Assembly (NCBI GenBank): GCA_964230215.1
Contig: CAXRGQ010000006.1
Coordinates: forward strand, 124,001 to 188,000
Source: JAUILH01 sp964230215
GTDB taxonomy: Bacteria > Bacteroidota > Bacteroidia > Flavobacteriales_D > JAUILH01
DNA length: 64,000 bases
Direction: 5' to 3'
Part shown: piece after piece, positions 53,641 to 63,083 of the stretch
Numbering within the stretch: position 1 is the first letter of the stretch
Layout: the number at the start of each line of letters is the position of its first letter
Notes under the pieces: generated by a model
Seen by the model: the letters and a program-made list of their open reading frames with translations, nothing else
What the model was told of the DNA's origin: nothing
The model's database searches: none
Made by a program: the position numbers and the translations under genes

Positions 53641-54596
53641 AGCTGGTCTTCTTTGATTAGTTGATCATAGGCACCTCCGCCCCACTCAACATAAACGCTC
53701 CCTTCACGCTTAACCGAGCATTCGACTTGTCCACGCGACTCTACTTCCGTGTCTAATCCCTGATATAGCATGTATAACTTTATAGTCGAATCAAACGAAT
53801 AAGAACAGTCATGTGACGCCACGGTCTTGTTATAGTCCTCACCTTCTAAAAACACTATATAGTTGAACGGATTCTGCATTAATTTAGGTGCCCAGAATGT
53901 TATAAAGTCTTGTTTTTCGCGATAATTTAAGCCATATCTATCTAATTGTGTTTCTAGATAGTTAACCGTCTCTTCCCCTCTTACACAATCACCTACGATT
54001 TCAGGCACATCATAAGAAGATTGTACACCCTCCCAGAATAAATAATCATAGGACTTATCGCCTATTTTTAGTGTCCCATCTGGATTTGCATCTACTAGCC
54101 ATTCACCTTCATATTTCGGATAGGTAAAGGTGAATTTCCCAACAGGCATTACTTTTAAGCTTATCTGAGTCGACTCTGATGGGTATAAGTACACTACTGG
54201 CTTGTACACCACATGCTCAATTGCTCTTTCTTGAATCTTTTCGTACAGATTGGCATGCCCCTCAACAAAATGTTGAGATTTCAGTTCGATTTTCCTCTCC
54301 ACAGAAACATAGCCCCTCGCAAAAATTGTCATATCATATACTCCCGAATCCAGCTCAAACACATAGCTACCTTCCGTTTTACTTTGATTTTTATTCGTTT
54401 TTATTCCTTCACCAGTGCGAGAATTAGTTAAAATGACTTTAGCATTTGCAGGGTACACATCAATCTTTAATATTGCTTGCCCGACTTGCACGCTGTCGTC
54501 AAGCTCATCCACGTTTATATACCAAGATGGCATTTGGTCTGCCTTTACTGTATTGACAGCAAATAGTAGACTGAATAGTAGTACTAAATTTTTCAT
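53637..54596 (-). CDS. Secreted 'KPVIYLYP'-type protein, tandem paralogue 3
   Basis: 319 residues. Signal peptide (LLFAVNTVKAD), PEGA-like N-terminal domain with SRTGEGIKTNKNQSKTEGSY, then KPVVYLYPSESTQ, FTFTYPKYEGEWLVD, DYLFWEGV, DFITFWAPKLM, IVFLEGEDYNK and VYVEWGG. Overlaps the neighbours on both sides by 4 bp, so translation is coupled along the operon. Closest by eye to the next paralogue upstream. Confidence 0.7.
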   Translation of the reverse strand: MKNLVLLFSLLFAVNTVKADQMPSWYINVDELDDSVQVGQAILKIDVYPANAKVILTNSRTGEGIKTNKNQSKTEGSYVFELDSGVYDMTIFARGYVSVERKIELKSQHFVEGHANLYEKIQERAIEHVVYKPVVYLYPSESTQISLKVMPVGKFTFTYPKYEGEWLVDANPDGTLKIGDKSYDYLFWEGVQSSYDVPEIVGDCVRGEETVNYLETQLDRYGLNYREKQDFITFWAPKLMQNPFNYIVFLEGEDYNKTVASHDCSYSFDSTIKLYMLYQGLDTEVESRGQVECSVKREGSVYVEWGGGAYDQLIKEDQL

Positions 54597-55552
54597 AATG
54601 ATTGAATTGATTCATTAATTTGACTGATTTCTCCTCCGCCCCATTCAACCAAACTTAAACCCGATCTTTCAAACGCGGGTAAATCTTGCTCCTTAACGTC
54701 TATCCGATCATTAAGTGGCTCATACGCCATGAACACTCTCAGTTCTGATTCAAATTCGACAGAGCTATCATAGCTCGCAATCTTAGTGTCGTACTTATCT
54801 CCAACTACAAAATTCACATAGTTATAAGGGTTTTCCTGCATGATCGGCGCCCAAAAAGTGATGAAATCTTGCATTTCACGATCGTTAAAGCCAAGAGCAC
54901 TTAACTTTTCTTCTAAAAACTCAACAACGCCTACTCCTGCCACACAGTAACCATAATCTGTATCAACAGTAAGCTGCTCTTGCTCACCTTCCCAGAATAA
55001 ATAATCATACGTTTTATCCGCAATTTCTAGTGTGCCGTCACTATTTGCCGTGAAGTTCCACCCATCCTTTTCGTGCTGTGGATAGGTAAAGGTAAATTCG
55101 CCAACTGGCTTAATCTTTAACGATACATCCATAGTTTCAGGTGCATACACATAGATTACTGGTTTCTTAACTCCTACAGGACGTGGTTTATACAGATATA
55201 CATCCACCTCCATGTAATAGCCTCCCTGAGCATGTAGTCTTCGTGTAACCGTTTGTTTACCAGGCGCTTCAATTTTTAATCGATAATGACCAGAATCTAA
55301 GCTGAAGATATTCTTGTCTCCCTCTTTCAGCACAGCATATTTAGCCCAATCATCGCCATTGTGCACGTACAGCGTAGATTTTTCACTTGGATTAATCTTT
55401 ATGGTGAATTTACCTTGTGGCACATCCTCATCTAGTTCATTCATAACTACACGCCAAGACGGCATACGCTTTGATTCCGGTCCTAAATTAATTGTATACG
55501 CAACTGATGATGAGATTAGTAATATGCTTGCAAATAGAAATTTCATAATCAT
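54593..55552 (-). CDS. Secreted 'KPVIYLYP'-type protein, tandem paralogue 2
   Basis: 319 residues with signal peptide. The N-terminal domain includes FTIKINPSEKSTLYVHNGDD, followed by the family domain: KPVIYVYAPETMDVSLK, FTFTYPQHEKDGWNF, DYLFWEGEQ, MQDFITFWAPIM, NFVVGDKYD, LVEWGG. A second in-frame Met lies at residue 3. 35 bp separate it from paralogue 1. Confidence 0.7.
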   Translation of the reverse strand: MIMKFLFASILLISSSVAYTINLGPESKRMPSWRVVMNELDEDVPQGKFTIKINPSEKSTLYVHNGDDWAKYAVLKEGDKNIFSLDSGHYRLKIEAPGKQTVTRRLHAQGGYYMEVDVYLYKPRPVGVKKPVIYVYAPETMDVSLKIKPVGEFTFTYPQHEKDGWNFTANSDGTLEIADKTYDYLFWEGEQEQLTVDTDYGYCVAGVGVVEFLEEKLSALGFNDREMQDFITFWAPIMQENPYNYVNFVVGDKYDTKIASYDSSVEFESELRVFMAYEPLNDRIDVKEQDLPAFERSGLSLVEWGGGEISQINESIQSL

Positions 55553-55587
55553 TGTTTGTAGTTATTACACTCTAATAGTGCCTTGGT

Positions 55588-56619
55588 TCAATCTTGTTTT
55601 ATTTGGCTGTAATATGGCTTAGGCATTTCGGATCCGCCCCATTCAATTACGTGGAAACCATCACGATTTGCCGCCTGTATATTTTGTTCCTTCATTTCAA
55701 CGGGTGCATCAACTCCTTCATACACCATAAACATCCTATACAAATTTTGTGCCTTTGGTAAGACCTCCAACTCTGCAAGGTTATTTGCATACCAATCGTT
55801 GAAGTAAAAGCGAATTTTGCAATACTTTTCTTGCATCATTCTTGGTACCCAATAGGTAATAAAATCTTGTTTTTCTCGATGGTTAAGATTCATCATATCC
55901 AATTTCTCCTCGAAGAAATCAAGTAAGTCGCCTGATGCAACAACAAAACCTTCGTCAAACGACACTCCATTGTACATATCCCAACCATGATTGCCTTCCC
56001 AAAACAAATAATCAAGCTGTTTACCGTCTACGGTCAATTTGCTACCAGGCGAAACCTGAAGGCTCCAGTTGTCTTCATATTTCGGATAGGCAAAACGAAT
56101 ATCACCGTTAACATCCAACTTTATTGAAACATCCATTTTCTCTTCTGGATAAAGGTATATTACTGGTTTGTCTGAAATAATATTAATGGATGATTCAAGG
56201 TACACAACCAGTTTTAATCTATGCTGCGACTTTACAACGATATTGCTGGCTATCTTATCGTAATAACCAGCTGTTCCCACACCCCATTCTGTTATACATG
56301 TATCACATGATTCTACATAATTCAAATCATGAAACTGAAATTCGATGGTGTCTGACTTCACTTTAGTTTTTGCATAGCCATCTTTATTACTTGTAGTCAG
56401 TACTTTGTCATTGGCGGAATTAATTACTTGCACTCCTGTAAGGTCATATTGCGGTCCCTGAGAGATAAACGTAAACTCAACGATTCCAAATCCTTCTGGA
56501 ATGGACGCGTCCAATGTATCCCATTCGACATAATGGGAAACGTATTTTCTCAGTTCAGTTTTCTCTGCCCTTGCAGAATAAGCAAGCAATAGACATGATA
56601 ATATTAGTAGGTTTTTCAT
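55588..56619 (-). CDS. Secreted 'KPVIYLYP'-type protein, tandem paralogue 1
   Basis: 343 residues, the longest copy. Signal peptide ending AYSARAEK; the N-terminal region has a CDTC pair absent from the other copies. Family domain: KPVIYLYPEEKMDVSIK, IRFAYPKYEDNWSL, DYLFWEGNHGW, DFITYWVPRMM, IRFYFNDWY, FHVIEWGG. Start overlaps the anti-sigma stop by one base. Confidence 0.7.
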   Translation of the reverse strand: MKNLLILSCLLLAYSARAEKTELRKYVSHYVEWDTLDASIPEGFGIVEFTFISQGPQYDLTGVQVINSANDKVLTTSNKDGYAKTKVKSDTIEFQFHDLNYVESCDTCITEWGVGTAGYYDKIASNIVVKSQHRLKLVVYLESSINIISDKPVIYLYPEEKMDVSIKLDVNGDIRFAYPKYEDNWSLQVSPGSKLTVDGKQLDYLFWEGNHGWDMYNGVSFDEGFVVASGDLLDFFEEKLDMMNLNHREKQDFITYWVPRMMQEKYCKIRFYFNDWYANNLAELEVLPKAQNLYRMFMVYEGVDAPVEMKEQNIQAANRDGFHVIEWGGSEMPKPYYSQIKQD

Positions 56620-57719
56620 TATTCAGCTGTATATAAGTAATCAAATAAATCTGCATCTTCGGTAGCCTTAACCGAATTTACCTTAGCGGTATAAGCTATT
56701 GATCCACCCGTTGCTACAGATGTTGTGTTGACGTTCCCACTATAGGTATTAGCACTATTGAAAGTTACGGTTTTTTCCATCTCATCTGATAATTCTTCAC
56801 TTACCGTTTCTGCATCAACAACAGTGATATCGCTCGTTACTTCTTTCCTGTCTACGCTCTTTTTATTGCTGCGCTCAGTCGCGTCATTTTTAGACAATTC
56901 GTTATCAGCACGGTTAAAATCACCACTTCCAAATGCCATGTCCGCATCATTGAAGCTTGAGAAATCATCACTCTTTTCATCGTCAGTATCGTTAAAGCTA
57001 TACCCCTCGGCTGGTGCGGGCGCCAGCTCTTTATCGCGGTTATCTGCTATACCGCCACTCGTCTTAGGTAAACCACCAGCAAGGGCATCACCTGACGGCA
57101 TATTCTCATTTGACATGTCCTTAGCACTTTCTGCTTGGTCTAAAACAAATAAATCTTCAAGCTCTGACTTAAGACCATCAATTGTCTCCACTGGCTGCTC
57201 TTCAGCAGTTTCAAGATGTTTAACGGCATCCTCTTCATCTACTAAGGTCTCTGGCTTCTTATCTGAGATCTGTATTTCATTAGATTTACCATCTTCAAGG
57301 CGCTTTTCATCCTGAACTTGTTCTACACTTTTTTCTGATGTTTCGTTCTCAGCCAAGTTATTTGTCTTATCTAAGTCATTATCCATTCCGTTAAAAACGA
57401 AAATTGCAATAACCACAATGGTAGCCATGGAAAGCATCTGAACTCCCGGCGTTTGATACCAAGACTTATCTTTTGGCCAAAGCAGCAACCAAAAGCTGTT
57501 TAACCAAACTAATCTGTCTTTCGAGTGCTGAGCCTTAAAATCGGCCAATAACTGCTTTTTAAAAGCAGGATTAGGTGCCATATCGTCTTCATCCCAAGCA
57601 TCCATTGCTTGCATGAAGCTCTCTATGTTCTCTGCCTCTTTTGAAGACACTGAGTCATCATCCGCAATCATTTGACGGATAAAGGCATCATCATCTTTGA
57701 ATTTATGTTTGTTAGCCAT
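56619..57719 (-). CDS. Predicted anti-sigma factor with extended periplasmic region
   Basis: 366 residues. Cytoplasmic N-terminal roughly 90 residues (MANKHKFKDDDAFIRQMIADD ... AFKKQLLADFKAQH) lack a classical zinc ASD signature but have the small-helix layout; one membrane segment (QMLSMATIVVIAIFVFNG, about 105-122); then a long acidic, low-complexity periplasmic part of about 240 residues. Overlaps the ECF sigma gene by 8 bp, the standard sigma/anti-sigma arrangement. The extended tail is unusual and may be the sensor portion. Confidence 0.72.
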   Translation of the reverse strand: MANKHKFKDDDAFIRQMIADDDSVSSKEAENIESFMQAMDAWDEDDMAPNPAFKKQLLADFKAQHSKDRLVWLNSFWLLLWPKDKSWYQTPGVQMLSMATIVVIAIFVFNGMDNDLDKTNNLAENETSEKSVEQVQDEKRLEDGKSNEIQISDKKPETLVDEEDAVKHLETAEEQPVETIDGLKSELEDLFVLDQAESAKDMSNENMPSGDALAGGLPKTSGGIADNRDKELAPAPAEGYSFNDTDDEKSDDFSSFNDADMAFGSGDFNRADNELSKNDATERSNKKSVDRKEVTSDITVVDAETVSEELSDEMEKTVTFNSANTYSGNVNTTSVATGGSIAYTAKVNSVKATEDADLFDYLYTAE

Positions 57720-58320
57720 GATAGACCTCCTCTTGTTTTAATGGGTTGTACTCTTCCAATTGAGCACTTAATTTCTTTACGCAGTAGAATATTCTGGATT
57801 TCACAGTTCCATCCGAAATCTCTAAGCTATCTGCGATTTCTTTTATAGACAAATTCATTTTAAAACGCATGATAAAAACCGTTCTGTGCTTCTCTTCCAG
57901 TTCACCTAGCGCCGAATCTAGTGCCGAGTTAAAATCCTTTATATGCAGTTGTTTTGCCTGTGAATCGTAATTTCCATCACTCACCTGCATACCGTCATCA
58001 ATCGTATTTCTTGTATCCTTGCGCACCTCTTGCTTTCTATATTCATTCTTACACATATTGTGCGCAACACTATATAACCATGTTTTAAAGGTTCTCTTTG
58101 GATCAAACGAATCGGGCTTTTGCACAATCTTAGCAAACAAGTCCTGCATAAAGTCTTCCGCCTTCTCTCGATCTTGCCACAGCATTTTATAGAAGTAAGC
58201 AAGCATAGCTTTAGAGTAACGATCATATATCAATTCGAATGCATACGCATCACCCTTGATTACCATGCGCATCAAATCTTCGTCTGAGCTAGTTTTATAT
58301 GTCGATTTAAAAAGTTTCAA
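57712..58320 (-). CDS. ECF RNA polymerase sigma factor
   Basis: 202 residues. Region 2: FELIYDRYSKAMLAYFYKML, AEDFMQDLFAKIV, RTFKTWLYSVAHNMCKNEYR. Region 4: LEEKHRTVFIMRFKMNLSIK, EIADSLEISDGTVKSRIFYCVKKL. It likely drives its own operon, with the downstream anti-sigma and four secreted paralogues as targets. A secreted protein gene lies 3 bp upstream on the same strand. Confidence 0.9.
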   Translation of the reverse strand: MKLFKSTYKTSSDEDLMRMVIKGDAYAFELIYDRYSKAMLAYFYKMLWQDREKAEDFMQDLFAKIVQKPDSFDPKRTFKTWLYSVAHNMCKNEYRKQEVRKDTRNTIDDGMQVSDGNYDSQAKQLHIKDFNSALDSALGELEEKHRTVFIMRFKMNLSIKEIADSLEISDGTVKSRIFYCVKKLSAQLEEYNPLKQEEVYHG

Positions 58321-58323
58321 GAC

Positions 58324-59451
58324 CTACTCATACTTAGATGCAATCTTTGCCCAAATTCCATTTTCTTCTGCAATACTTTTTGCAAGCGATTTGTACATTT
58401 TCGCCTTGCTTTTATCACTCACTTTATAATAATCATAGAGAAGTGATGTCATGAATAAATAATTGTTACTCAGTTTTTTATCTTCTCTTGATTTATTCTT
58501 TTCTTTAAGTTTTTGAAAATCTTGCTTTTCTGCTGCTTTTTGTGTTAAATCAATGTTGTTTGAAGCCGAATTTGAGTAAATAAACGTTAGTCCGCATGCA
58601 TACAATTTAGACTGGATATTTTTCAAAACACTCGGATTAACGGTCATGGCAATATGAATCGATTTGCCTGGATTGTTTTGTAATAATCCTTTCACAAATG
58701 ACACATCATTCGCATTATAATTCCCTCTTAAACCAGCAGTGGATGAAAAGCTCGTCCAATAAGACTTATTCCGAGCAAAATCCAAGTTAATAACATGTAC
58801 ATCTTTCCGTACGCCCTGTACCATTTGTAAATACAAAATTGGGTAGGTATCCACCTCTCCATTAACTATCAGCACTCCATTCGGATTAATTGATTCCAGT
58901 GTATTCTTTGCGTATTCATATTTGAATGGAGAATATTTTGCTGAGGATTTTATCTTTTTAAGAAATTCTACACTTTCTTGGGTTTTACCGTCAATCAAGT
59001 GCATAGCAACGAGTTCATCGTACAGTTCGCTCTTATTCGAACTCAAATTATAGGCTTTTTTGAGAGCAGCTGAGTTAAAGTCTGCATAGCCATCGTTCAC
59101 AAATTTCAAGTAGTGATAAGTATAGGAGGCCTCAATATTTTTTCCCATTTCAGCAATTATAGAATCTAATTGTTTTTGATTGGAAACAGAGGGCACTTTG
59201 TTGTATTTAGATACCGCTTGTCTCCTATTTGTCATATAAAGACTTTCCCACGCCACCTCACTCTTGGGATTCATCTGAACATTCGACTCCCATATCTGCT
59301 GCTGATTGTTGGCCGGAGCACCTGGAGCTGATCGCCCGGCATCTTCGGCACTACTCGTTTTTTGAGCCTCCCGCTTAGCCTTAGTTTCTACTTGCCCTTG
59401 AGCAAAAGCTTGAGACGCAAGCAGGATTAATAGTATAAATAGAACTTTCAT
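58324..59451 (-). CDS. Secreted protein of unknown function, first gene of the sigma operon
   Basis: 375 residues. Signal peptide (ILLASQAFAQG), then an Ala/Gln-rich stretch and helical repeats. The NPNGVLIVNGEVDTYPILYLQ, QGVRKDVHVINLDFA block resembles the C-terminal part of DUF2723-linked proteins, which read G(D/E)xDTYPxxYLQ. The rest carries Lys-rich helices near the C-terminus. It overlaps no neighbour but is 3 bp from the sigma gene, so probably the head of the same transcript. Confidence 0.6.
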   Translation of the reverse strand: MKVLFILLILLASQAFAQGQVETKAKREAQKTSSAEDAGRSAPGAPANNQQQIWESNVQMNPKSEVAWESLYMTNRRQAVSKYNKVPSVSNQKQLDSIIAEMGKNIEASYTYHYLKFVNDGYADFNSAALKKAYNLSSNKSELYDELVAMHLIDGKTQESVEFLKKIKSSAKYSPFKYEYAKNTLESINPNGVLIVNGEVDTYPILYLQMVQGVRKDVHVINLDFARNKSYWTSFSSTAGLRGNYNANDVSFVKGLLQNNPGKSIHIAMTVNPSVLKNIQSKLYACGLTFIYSNSASNNIDLTQKAAEKQDFQKLKEKNKSREDKKLSNNYLFMTSLLYDYYKVSDKSKAKMYKSLAKSIAEENGIWAKIASKYE

Positions 59452-59559
59452 TTATCTTATTTTGCCATTGGTACACGGCACTTTAAAAAAGGTTCACTAC
59501 AATTTAATTTTTTTATTCCAGCTGACAATACCGCCTATCATAAGTATATACTTTTGTTA

Positions 59560-59574
59560 ATAAGCATTGCTTAT
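59560..59574. promoter_or_regulatory. Perfect 7-1-7 palindrome, candidate Zur/Fur-family operator
   Basis: ATAAGCA-T-TGCTTAT. It overlaps the -7 element TATCTTTG (59572-59579) and lies 12 bp before the ABC-operon ATG. The 7-1-7 geometry equals that of Fur/Zur/PerR boxes. Confidence 0.55.
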
Positions 59575-59579
59575 CTTTG
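59572..59579 (+). promoter_or_regulatory. -7 promoter element of the ABC operon
   Basis: TATCTTTG matches TAnnTTTG. A TTG at 59554-59556 lies 15 bp upstream, slightly short of the usual spacing. Confidence 0.5.
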
Positions 59580-59585
59580 TTACGC

Positions 59586-60212
59586 ATGATTAAGACTGAG
59601 GGGCTGACATACACCTATTCTGGAGGAACAAAAATAAGTTTCACGGATTTTATTATTCATCCAGGGGAAGAATGCTTAATTATTGGCTCTAGTGGATGCG
59701 GTAAGACTACTTTACTTCATTTATTATCAGGTTTACTTGTTTCAAAGGATGGTGTGCTTGAGATAAACGGGAGTCACTACAGCTCAATGTCTTCTTATAA
59801 AATAGATAGATTTAGAGGTAAGCACATTGGCTTAGTATTTCAGGAGTCACATTTCATCTCGTCTTTAACCGTAATAGATAATTTGCTACTAGCTCAGAAA
59901 CTGGCGGGAATAAAGAAGGATAAAAGTTCGGCCATGCACTTACTAGACAAACTACAGCTCAATCAAAGAGCGTATTATCTGCCACAAAAACTCAGTATTG
60001 GTGAGAGACAGCGAGCCAGCATAGCACGAGCAATTGTGCACAATCCAGATTACATTTTAGCAGATGAACCCACTTCTGCCTTAGACGATGAAAATGCAGA
60101 TCGTGTATTAGAACTATTAAGAGAGCAAGCTAAAGCACGAAACAGCGCCTTAATTATAGTCACGCACGATAGCAGACTAAAAGATAAAATCTCCAAAAGA
60201 ATAGAGCTATAA
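59586..60212 (+). CDS. LolD/MacB-type ABC transporter ATP-binding protein
   Basis: An upstream TTG at 59577 would add three residues; the ATG at 59586 is preferred, giving about 208 residues. Walker A GSSGCGKTTLLHLL, Q-loop VFQESHFI, ABC signature LSIGERQRASIARAI, Walker B YILADEPTSALD and H-loop VTHDSR. Overlaps the permease gene by one base. Together they are a type VII (MacB/LolCDE-like) ABC system, here most like the ZrgB component of zinc-linked clusters by context. Confidence 0.88.
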   Translation: MIKTEGLTYTYSGGTKISFTDFIIHPGEECLIIGSSGCGKTTLLHLLSGLLVSKDGVLEINGSHYSSMSSYKIDRFRGKHIGLVFQESHFISSLTVIDNLLLAQKLAGIKKDKSSAMHLLDKLQLNQRAYYLPQKLSIGERQRASIARAIVHNPDYILADEPTSALDDENADRVLELLREQAKARNSALIIVTHDSRLKDKISKRIEL

Positions 60213-61993
60213 TGTTAAAGATTGCCTGGAGAAATATCATTCACAACCCGCTAACCAGCCTACTATCTGCTGTATTATTTGCCATTAGTATTGTAATAAT
60301 TATTCTACTAAGCCTTGTAGGGCATCAGTTAGATGAAAAGTTTAGTGCAAGTAAAAAACGTGTTAATCTTGTGGTTGGTGCGCCAGGAAGCGAGATGGAC
60401 TTAATATTGAGTAGCATATACCATATCAGCCCTCCTGTTCAAAATATTAAAATAAAAGACGCTGCATTTATACTTGCTGATCCTTCAGTTAAGGCGGTGC
60501 CTCTGGCAATGGGAGATCATTGGGCTGAAGACGGAGGAACTTCACATAATGCGGAAGTACAAAGGAGACGCATTGTAGGCACCGATACTTCTTACTTGAG
60601 TCTATATGACGCTAAGATTGATGAAGGTCGTATTTGGGACACAACCATGGAAGTTGTCATAGGTGCAGAAGTCCATAGTTTAGGCTTAGACATTGGAGAT
60701 AAATTCGCTGGTGTTCATGGACTAGTTGGTGGCGGTGCGGACGCTCATGTGCACGAGGATCAATTGTACACAGTAGTTGGAATACTAGAAGGAACGGGTA
60801 CTGTATTAGACCAGCTTATTCTTTGTAACATTCAATCAGTTTGGGCAGTTCACGAGGGACATGGACATGGTGAAGATGACACACCAGTTCAGATAGCAGG
60901 CCCTAAATACACTCAAGTTGAGACTCCCGAGAGATCACAATATCGCTTGCTGAGTGCACAGGAGAAAGATTCGTTACATCTAGTTATTAAGGAAAAAGCA
61001 AGCAACCTGACTAAATTCAATGATTTCGATAGCTACAACTTAAAATCGCCTACCGATAGCCTTGACAAGTTTAATAATCAACTTTTAAGATTACGATCCA
61101 ATGTCAAGTCGATTATAGCAGCAAGTACGCTGCTGAATGCGTCAGATATCACTGCCATAAGCGAGGATCATGAGAATGGCGCCTCAATTAGCGTTCAAGA
61201 TAGTATTCCAATGGCACTAAAAGCTGGGTATGAAGAGATAGGTAGACTTGTAGATTTGTGTAATAATGCAGACTTAAGTCCAAGTGAGATGCTCAAACAT
61301 GCTCAACGTATTGAGGTACTAACGCACGAGCTAATGAATGCCTATAAACTGTTGGAACATGATGCCAATATGCAGGCCAGAAGAAAAATGATGGAAGCAC
61401 GTGGGGTAAAGATTAAGCGCCATTATCTATTTGATTACATGGACAAAGAAATTACTTCCATTCTTGTGACATTTAAAGATGGGGCTGGCGGATTTAGATT
61501 AGTGGGACGCATCAAAGAAGATTACCAAAACAAATTGGGTGTAGCTCTGGTAGACGCTCAGGTATCTCAGCTATTTTCGATTATTGAGCCTGCGGTGGAC
61601 TATCTTACATTACTTGCGTATATCATCATGTCTATTTCGGGCATAAGCATTCTAATTTCACTATTAAAGTCACTTAGAGAGCGCAAATATGAAATGGCAC
61701 TGATGCGGGTAATGGGAGCGACACGGATAAAAATCTTTTCACTGGTTATTATCGAAGGGATTATACTATCCATCCTAGGCTTTATTCTTGGATTTGTATT
61801 AGCTCATCTGCTGGGAGAAGTGATGAGCAATTACTTAGAAGCAGAATACCACTATAAGTTTAGTGGATTTATTGTGTTAAAATCAGAGTTATATGTATTA
61901 TTGGGAACGATTGGTATAGGAATTGCATCTGCTATATTGCCTGCCATATTGGCTATGAGAACTAATATATCATCAACATTAAGCAACAAATAA
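60212..61993 (+). CDS. FtsX-domain ABC permease with histidine-rich periplasmic loop
   Basis: 593 residues. One N-terminal membrane helix (LLSAVLFAISIVIIILLSL) and three C-terminal ones (YLTLLAYIIMSISGISILIS, IFSLVIIEGIILSILGFILG, VLLGTIGIGIASAILPAIL). The large periplasmic domain includes metal-binding-like histidine clusters DAHVHEDQ and HEGHGHGEDD (about residues 165-225). Histidine-rich permeases of this type occur in Zrg-like systems. Overlaps the following gene by one base. Confidence 0.83.
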   Translation: MLKIAWRNIIHNPLTSLLSAVLFAISIVIIILLSLVGHQLDEKFSASKKRVNLVVGAPGSEMDLILSSIYHISPPVQNIKIKDAAFILADPSVKAVPLAMGDHWAEDGGTSHNAEVQRRRIVGTDTSYLSLYDAKIDEGRIWDTTMEVVIGAEVHSLGLDIGDKFAGVHGLVGGGADAHVHEDQLYTVVGILEGTGTVLDQLILCNIQSVWAVHEGHGHGEDDTPVQIAGPKYTQVETPERSQYRLLSAQEKDSLHLVIKEKASNLTKFNDFDSYNLKSPTDSLDKFNNQLLRLRSNVKSIIAASTLLNASDITAISEDHENGASISVQDSIPMALKAGYEEIGRLVDLCNNADLSPSEMLKHAQRIEVLTHELMNAYKLLEHDANMQARRKMMEARGVKIKRHYLFDYMDKEITSILVTFKDGAGGFRLVGRIKEDYQNKLGVALVDAQVSQLFSIIEPAVDYLTLLAYIIMSISGISILISLLKSLRERKYEMALMRVMGATRIKIFSLVIIEGIILSILGFILGFVLAHLLGEVMSNYLEAEYHYKFSGFIVLKSELYVLLGTIGIGIASAILPAILAMRTNISSTLSNK

Positions 61994-62436
61994 TGCGCAT
62001 ATTAATAGTACTATCCCTTCTAGTTAGCTCATTCACTGGGTATTCTCAGTCTGAATTGACATGGTCAGATTTGGAAGATGTAAGGATAACAAAAGATTTA
62101 GACCCAGATTACGGGGTTGAAATTGAATATCCGACTTTTGGAAGCGGCGTAAAAAAATTCGATAATAGTGAAGTCTATATTAGAGGTTATTTGGTTCCCA
62201 TTGAAATTGAAGACGGACGTTATGCCCTGTCAGCCAGCCCATATAAATCTTGTTATTTCTGTGGTAAAGCTGGTCAGTGGACGGTAATCGAACTAAACTT
62301 AAGTTCTAAAAGACGCTATTTAGGCTATAAATTGGACCAAGTTCTAACGTTTAAAGGCACATTTAAGCTAAACGAAACGGACGTAACTAAACTAATCTAC
62401 GTATTAGATGACGCGGAGCTTTATTACGGTAATTAG
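61993..62436 (+). CDS. Exported CxxC accessory protein (DUF3299-like), copy 1
   Basis: 147 residues. Signal peptide (SLLVSSFTGYSQS), then VYIRGYLVPIEIEDGRYALS, ASPYKSCYFCGKAGQWTVIE, and a strand VLTFKGTFKLNE. The GYLVP / CYFCGKAG core resembles DUF3299, whose members accompany zinc-regulated Zrg transporters. It overlaps the next gene by 29 bp. Confidence 0.7.
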   Translation: MRILIVLSLLVSSFTGYSQSELTWSDLEDVRITKDLDPDYGVEIEYPTFGSGVKKFDNSEVYIRGYLVPIEIEDGRYALSASPYKSCYFCGKAGQWTVIELNLSSKRRYLGYKLDQVLTFKGTFKLNETDVTKLIYVLDDAELYYGN

Positions 62437-63001
62437 TTCGGTGTTTCTTCTGCTGGGAATCGCTGCATGTAGCTCCAATAGCGAAAAGAAGGAATACAAA
62501 ACAGGCTCTTTGTTACTTCCTGAGCATCAGGATACAACGACCATTTATCAACCACTTCCTGACAGTGTCTTTTATGGTGTTAGTTATAACAATCCACAGA
62601 ATTATAAGGGTAAACTATATAACCGAATCACCTTTAAGCATTTAGCAAAAGTAACCAGGGTTTTGGTTCCTATGGAGGAAGATGTGCCGATTGAAGTACT
62701 GGATTTTAGCGATGAAGTAAAAAACCTAGATGGACAAGAAATAATCATCAAAGGGTTCTTGCTACCAGCCATTCACACAAAAGACATGTACGTATTATCT
62801 GCCCATCCATATAGTAAGTGCTTCTTTTGTAATAAGGCTGGCGTAGAGAGTATCATGGAGATGCATATGGAGAAACCTATTCCCAACCGACCAAAGGTAG
62901 ACCAGATTGTAATTGTTAAAGGACGCCTAAAATTGTACAATATGGATCCTAATCACCTACCGTACACCTTGGAAAATTCGCAAATCATCGGCTATTTATA
63001 A
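62408..63001 (+). CDS. DUF3299-like lipoprotein, copy 2
   Basis: 197 residues. Lipoprotein signal ending LLGIAAC. Same core as the previous protein: IIIKGFLLPAIHTKDMYVLS, AHPYSKCFFCNKAGVESIM, IVIVKGRLKLYN. The two copies in tandem suggest duplication, one anchored, one soluble. The last gene of the operon. Confidence 0.72.
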   Translation: MTRSFITVISSVFLLLGIAACSSNSEKKEYKTGSLLLPEHQDTTTIYQPLPDSVFYGVSYNNPQNYKGKLYNRITFKHLAKVTRVLVPMEEDVPIEVLDFSDEVKNLDGQEIIIKGFLLPAIHTKDMYVLSAHPYSKCFFCNKAGVESIMEMHMEKPIPNRPKVDQIVIVKGRLKLYNMDPNHLPYTLENSQIIGYL

Positions 63002-63083
63002 CCGCTTATCTTAAAGCTTGGATATTGTAAGGCTAAGACGCTTATAATTGGTAAATTAGCGGCTCTTAAAAAAGTAACAAGGT

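Larger units (their letters stand above)
59452..59585. other. Divergent promoter region between sigma operon and ABC operon
   Basis: 134 bp of AT-rich sequence holding promoters for both directions, and the palindrome at 59560-59574. Confidence 0.55.
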
